Positions 5,438 through 8,536 of a DNA stretch of 8,536 bases are shown here, piece by piece. Source of the DNA: Candidatus Heimdallarchaeota archaeon (GTDB lineage Archaea > Asgardarchaeota > Heimdallarchaeia > JABLTI01). The translations under genes and the position numbers were made by a program. The stretch is taken from assembly GCA_023128635.1 (NCBI GenBank), contig JAGMDP010000201.1:1-8536 (forward strand), written 5' to 3'. The notes under the pieces were generated by a model, which had not been told where the DNA came from, ran no database searches, and saw only the letters and a list, made by a program, of their open reading frames with translations. Each line of letters opens with the position of its first letter. Positions within the stretch are counted from its first letter, which is position 1.

Positions 5438-7213
5438 TTGGTTGCTACGTGGTTAGGTATCTTTATGATTGCACTTCCTTTTATTGCTGCGATCCTAATG
5501 CTTCTTGTTTTGAAATGGAAAGCTGACACAACAGGTTTCATAATGTGGATAATTATGGTGATTCTTGCTGTTGCCTACTTTAAAACAAATACAGGAGTAG
5601 TATTTTTAGCATCTATTGCTGGTTTCATCAAATCCTATCCTATTGCTCTAATGGTTTGCACAAGTATTTTCATGATAACTTATATGCAAAAAACTGGTGC
5701 ATTGCAAAGGATAATTGTAGCTTTTAAGACTCTTGGGGGAGAAGGAAAACAACCATTTCAAATAATGTTTATCAACATCGGTCTTGGGTGTTTTCTCGTT
5801 TCTATTGGTGCTACTCCTGTAACTATGTTGCCACCAATTATGATTGCTATTGGTTATTCTTCTCTTGCTGCAGTGGCTCTACCTGCAATCGGTTATGATC
5901 CTTTGACCACCTTTGCACTTTTAGCTATCCCCGCAGTTGTTTTTCAAAAAGTAATGTCAGGATTATTTGATTTGACTCCAATTTTCCCAACACTAGCTGA
6001 GAGTGGATACATTTTTTCCCTTTTCATGCCAATTGTAACCACAGGCATAGCACTTGGTATGATGTTTATTGCTGGAGGGAAGAAAATGCTCTTCAGAAAA
6101 GATTCACTTATTTTCGCAATCGTTGGTGGGATAACAGCCGGCGGAACTTCTGTGTTAGTAAATTTCATAGCAAAGCGTTTTCAAATTGATGGTTTAGTTC
6201 CATTAACAGGATTATTTGCTGGATTATTCACTTGTGTAGCAATGTTGCTTTTAGCAAAAATAATGAAATTGAAAATTTTTGATAGAAGCAATCTAACTGA
6301 AAAGGATCACAAAATAGAACAATCCATGCCACTTTGGAAAGCATTTATGCCATGGACAATTCTTGTTATTTTATGTGGAGTAACCAACTTAATACCACAA
6401 GTACACGATTTCCTTTTCAATACTCTCTCAATGCAAATACAAATTAGTGGGGCTGATCCAATTTCCTTGCAGGTCTTCTGGAATGCTTGGTTCTGGGTAA
6501 TTCTAGCTACGGTTCTATCCATGCCTTTCTTAGGTGTTAAAGGGAAACTCAAAGATACTTTCTCTACATGGGGCAAACGAGCTATTAAACCAGTTTTTGC
6601 AGCTGCGATATTCTTCTCAGTTGCATTTGTAATGAATTATTCTGGAGCTACGGGTGAATTACTCGCAGATGGTTCTTGGGTAATCGCAGAAGAAAATAAT
6701 ATGATTAAGGTATTAGCAGATGCTAGTGAGAGTATTTTTGGTGATTATTACGCCTTAATTGTTCCTTTTGTTGGGTTATTAGGTGGTTTTGTTAGTGGGA
6801 GTGAAACTTCATCCATTGCTATGTTTACGGAATATCAATACAGAACAGGTATACGTCTTGGATTATCAGAAAATAGTATATTGATACTTGGGGCATCAAA
6901 TGGTATTGGTGGAGGGCTTGCTAGTGTTCTAAGTCCAGCCAAGATACAGAATGCTACTGCTGTAATAGACAAACAAGGAATTGAAGGTGAAGTGATTAAG
7001 AAAACAGCTCCAATTGCTCTATTAATGGTGGTTTCAGTTTCACTCATTACACTTTGCTGGGCAAATCACTATCCGGCTTGGAAATGGGTTGTTGTCTTTG
7101 CAATTGGAATTGGTGCTGTTGCTGTTTTATTATTGTCGATTTTAGGAATCAGTAAATTACGAAACAGAAAAAAAGAACAAGTAAAAGTATCTGAAAAGGA
7201 GGAAAGGGAATGA
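5438..7213 (+). CDS. Divergent LctP-family (L-lactate permease-like) transporter
   Basis: A 591-residue polytopic membrane protein with about 12-14 hydrophobic segments, close to the usual length of L-lactate permeases (about 550). Family-like parts are the N-terminal ALPFIAAILMLLVLKWKA (12-29), YMQKTGALQRIIVAF (82-96), ATPVTMLPPIMIAIGYSSLA (125-144), and the C-terminal GSETSS (454-459) and NGIGGGLASVLSPAKI (488-503), which parallel the GSNTSS and SP-x-NI segments of LctP. The protein departs from the family at the first motif: FL-E-GAAGFGTP is shortened to FLVSIGATP (119-127), losing the acidic residue. Transport of lactate or another small organic acid with protons or sodium is therefore plausible but not assured. 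It starts at TTG and its TGA overlaps the next ATG by 4 nt. It is the first gene of a likely four-gene operon. Confidence 0.75.
   Translation: MVATWLGIFMIALPFIAAILMLLVLKWKADTTGFIMWIIMVILAVAYFKTNTGVVFLASIAGFIKSYPIALMVCTSIFMITYMQKTGALQRIIVAFKTLGGEGKQPFQIMFINIGLGCFLVSIGATPVTMLPPIMIAIGYSSLAAVALPAIGYDPLTTFALLAIPAVVFQKVMSGLFDLTPIFPTLAESGYIFSLFMPIVTTGIALGMMFIAGGKKMLFRKDSLIFAIVGGITAGGTSVLVNFIAKRFQIDGLVPLTGLFAGLFTCVAMLLLAKIMKLKIFDRSNLTEKDHKIEQSMPLWKAFMPWTILVILCGVTNLIPQVHDFLFNTLSMQIQISGADPISLQVFWNAWFWVILATVLSMPFLGVKGKLKDTFSTWGKRAIKPVFAAAIFFSVAFVMNYSGATGELLADGSWVIAEENNMIKVLADASESIFGDYYALIVPFVGLLGGFVSGSETSSIAMFTEYQYRTGIRLGLSENSILILGASNGIGGGLASVLSPAKIQNATAVIDKQGIEGEVIKKTAPIALLMVVSVSLITLCWANHYPAWKWVVVFAIGIGAVAVLLLSILGISKLRNRKKEQVKVSEKEERE
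7197..7202 (+). promoter_or_regulatory. Strong Shine-Dalgarno sequence for the 50-residue membrane protein
   Basis: AGGAGG inside the 3' end of the permease gene lies 7 nt before the ATG at 7210. It is the strongest ribosome binding site in the window and is the main evidence that the short downstream frame is a real gene. Confidence 0.75.
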
Positions 7214-7362
7214 GTTATCTCGAAATCTTAGCTTACATTTCAGTTGGAATAATTACCTTCAGTTGGATTCTTGTTCTGATATTTGATATTGGAAAGAAAG
7301 TCATTGACAAAAAGGCAGACATACCAATCATAGAAGAAAATTCGGAGAGTGAAATTATTTGA
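7210..7362 (+). CDS. 50-residue single-span membrane protein coupled to the permease
   Basis: The ATG at 7210 overlaps the permease stop in an ATGA arrangement and has an ideal AGGAGG ribosome binding site. The frame ends at TGA 7360-7362. The product starts MSYLEILAYISVGIITFS. It has one hydrophobic segment (about residues 5-28), then basic residues (KKVIDKK) and an acidic tail ending EENSESEII. By the positive-inside rule, the tail is cytoplasmic. No family is recognised. Overlap with both neighbours implies translational coupling and roughly matched synthesis, as for small transporter subunits; an accessory or stabilising subunit of the permease is inferred. The gene is short enough to be missed by automatic gene callers. 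Confidence 0.7.
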   Translation: MSYLEILAYISVGIITFSWILVLIFDIGKKVIDKKADIPIIEENSESEII

Positions 7363-7541
7363 ATGAAATTGCAACGCTCGTTACAACAACTATTGGGTTA
7401 GCAATCATTTTGTTAGTTTGCATTTTTCTCCTTGGATTTATAATTGCAGATCTATTAAAAAATTTCAAATTCAAAAGCCTAAGAGGGTCTGGAAAAAAAT
7501 TAGTTAGTTATTTCAGTAAAAAAGATAAAGAATTAGATTAG
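7359..7541 (+). CDS. 60-residue single-span membrane protein, third gene of the permease operon
   Basis: The frame starts with TTG at 7359, overlapping the previous TGA by 4 nt (TTGA), with agtga at 7348-7352 as ribosome binding site, 6 nt away. The nearby ATG at 7363 is in another frame and stops after 12 codons, so TTG is the better choice. The product has one hydrophobic segment (about residues 7-33, including IGLAIILLVCIFLLGFIIA) and a strongly basic C-terminal half (KNFKFK, RGSGKK, SKKDK), predicting a cytoplasmic tail. No family is recognised. Together with the 50-residue protein it forms a pair of mini-membrane proteins locked by overlaps to the permease, most likely acting in the same complex. 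Confidence 0.7.
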   Translation: MNEIATLVTTTIGLAIILLVCIFLLGFIIADLLKNFKFKSLRGSGKKLVSYFSKKDKELD

Positions 7542-7566
7542 ATGATAAATTCTTGGAGATTCTAGT

Positions 7567-8536
7567 ATGAAAAAGAGAATGCAATCTTTTGCGAAATGGA
7601 GTGAAGCAAGTACTTTTCAAAGAATCACTTTCATTACCATTATTGTTTCAATCCAAATCCTCTTTGTTATTACAATTCTCTATTATCATTACTTCATAAA
7701 TCCTAATTCGAGTTACAATAACGATTCTTGGACAGAGTTAACTCTTGATGCAGACAGGTTGCCAAATGGTGATACTCTTGTGACTAGTTCTCCCATAACG
7801 GTTACAGGTGATATCGCAAGGAATCCAAAAACAGCTTCAATTTACTCAGAAATGAATCAGATATATCTTTTGGATCCAAATGGAACTATTAAATGGCGAC
7901 AGACGGGATTATCTTTTCCACATGAAGTTGAGTACGTTCAGTATCAAGGGAATTATTACTATTTTATTGCTGATACGAATAATAATTCAGCTAAAATGTT
8001 CGATTCCGATTTCAACATGATTTGGGAATTTCGACCAGATCTTATTAATTGGACTGAGATTAATCCAGCTTGGGGACCAGATTCCTATTATAATAATCCA
8101 ATAGAATATGGCTGGACTCATTTAAACGATGTTGATTTTATAGTTGGTTCAGAACATAATACAACCTACGATTCCCTACTCATATCAATTAACAGGTTTG
8201 ATTTGGTTCTTCTTTTGAATTTTACTGCTGAATTTGATGAACATCTCTCGGGTGACGATTTTGGCTCAGCTGAGAATATTTATTGGTGGTATGGTCCCGG
8301 GGAAATTCATCTTCAACATAATCCTGACATGTTGCCTAATGGCAATATTGTAATCTGTGATAGTTATGCGGGAAGAGTTATTGAAGTGAATAAAACCTCT
8401 AAGGAAATTGTCCATACTATTAGTTCAGCTGGTGGTAAATCGTTTGTTATTGTAAAAGATGCGGATTACAATCCTATAAACGACTATTATCTTATTACTG
8501 ATTCTGGAAATAATCGTATAGTCATTATTGATAATA
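7567..8536 (+). CDS. Membrane-anchored arylsulfotransferase-like beta-propeller protein (3' end outside window)
   Basis: The ATG at 7567 follows GGAGAT (7555-7560) by 6 nt. The frame stays open for 323 codons to the window edge, so the C-terminus is missing. A basic N-terminus precedes one membrane segment (about residues 20-40), which probably anchors an external domain. The rest has repeated propeller-blade signatures of arylsulfotransferase (ASST)-like proteins: LPNGDTLV (65-72), IYLLDPNGTIKW (99-110), DSDFNMIWEF (145-154), GWTHLNDVDFI (182-192), LQHNPDMLPNGNIVICD (249-265) and ITDSGNNRIVIID (310-322). True ASST enzymes move sulfate between phenolic compounds using an active-site His; His185 or His251 could serve but cannot be confirmed, and many homologues are non-enzymatic. 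It lies 25 nt after the 60-residue protein gene, in the same direction, so it is probably part of the permease operon. Confidence 0.75.
   Translation, partial: MKKRMQSFAKWSEASTFQRITFITIIVSIQILFVITILYYHYFINPNSSYNNDSWTELTLDADRLPNGDTLVTSSPITVTGDIARNPKTASIYSEMNQIYLLDPNGTIKWRQTGLSFPHEVEYVQYQGNYYYFIADTNNNSAKMFDSDFNMIWEFRPDLINWTEINPAWGPDSYYNNPIEYGWTHLNDVDFIVGSEHNTTYDSLLISINRFDLVLLLNFTAEFDEHLSGDDFGSAENIYWWYGPGEIHLQHNPDMLPNGNIVICDSYAGRVIEVNKTSKEIVHTISSAGGKSFVIVKDADYNPINDYYLITDSGNNRIVIIDN

Overview
The window is AT-rich, gene-dense DNA, most likely archaeal and possibly from an Asgard-type lineage. This placement is an inference, because no rRNA or marker gene is present. Supporting signs are TATA-like boxes at plausible distances from starts, several TTG starts (one behind a GGTGA-type ribosome binding site), and surface proteins with calcium-binding DxDxDG repeats. 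One strong hairpin-plus-T-run terminator looks more bacterial, so the domain assignment is not secure. No rRNA, tRNA, CRISPR array, transposase or phage gene is visible.

Left part (1-1586): the 3' portion of a flavin-reductase-like flavoprotein with a C-terminal PCP_red-type helical domain runs off the left edge. It converges on a minus-strand PqqB-like metallo-beta-lactamase-fold hydrolase.

Middle (1587-3812): a plus-strand gene encodes a predicted surface protein with a glutamine-amidotransferase-like domain, nine Asp-rich calcium-binding repeats and a C-terminal membrane anchor. Its probable true N-terminus, a signal-peptide-like leader with its own TATA box and ribosome binding site, lies upstream in the same frame but is cut off by a single TGA. 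A minus-strand PH/GRAM-like small protein converges on it.

Middle-right (3813-5337): a minus-strand CPBP-family intramembrane protease, closed by a hairpin terminator, is divergent from a plus-strand YciI-like protein. The shared gap holds a TATA-like box and a palindrome.

Right part (5438-8536): an apparent operon. A divergent LctP-family permease overlaps by 4 nt a 50-residue single-span membrane protein, which overlaps by 4 nt a 60-residue single-span membrane protein. After 25 nt comes a membrane-anchored arylsulfotransferase-like beta-propeller protein that runs off the right edge. The tight coupling suggests that the two mini-proteins are accessory subunits of the permease. This cassette and the TGA-split surface protein are the most interesting parts of the window. 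Every stretch over 100 bases without a gene is short and is described under the features or findings; no gap exceeds 300 bases.
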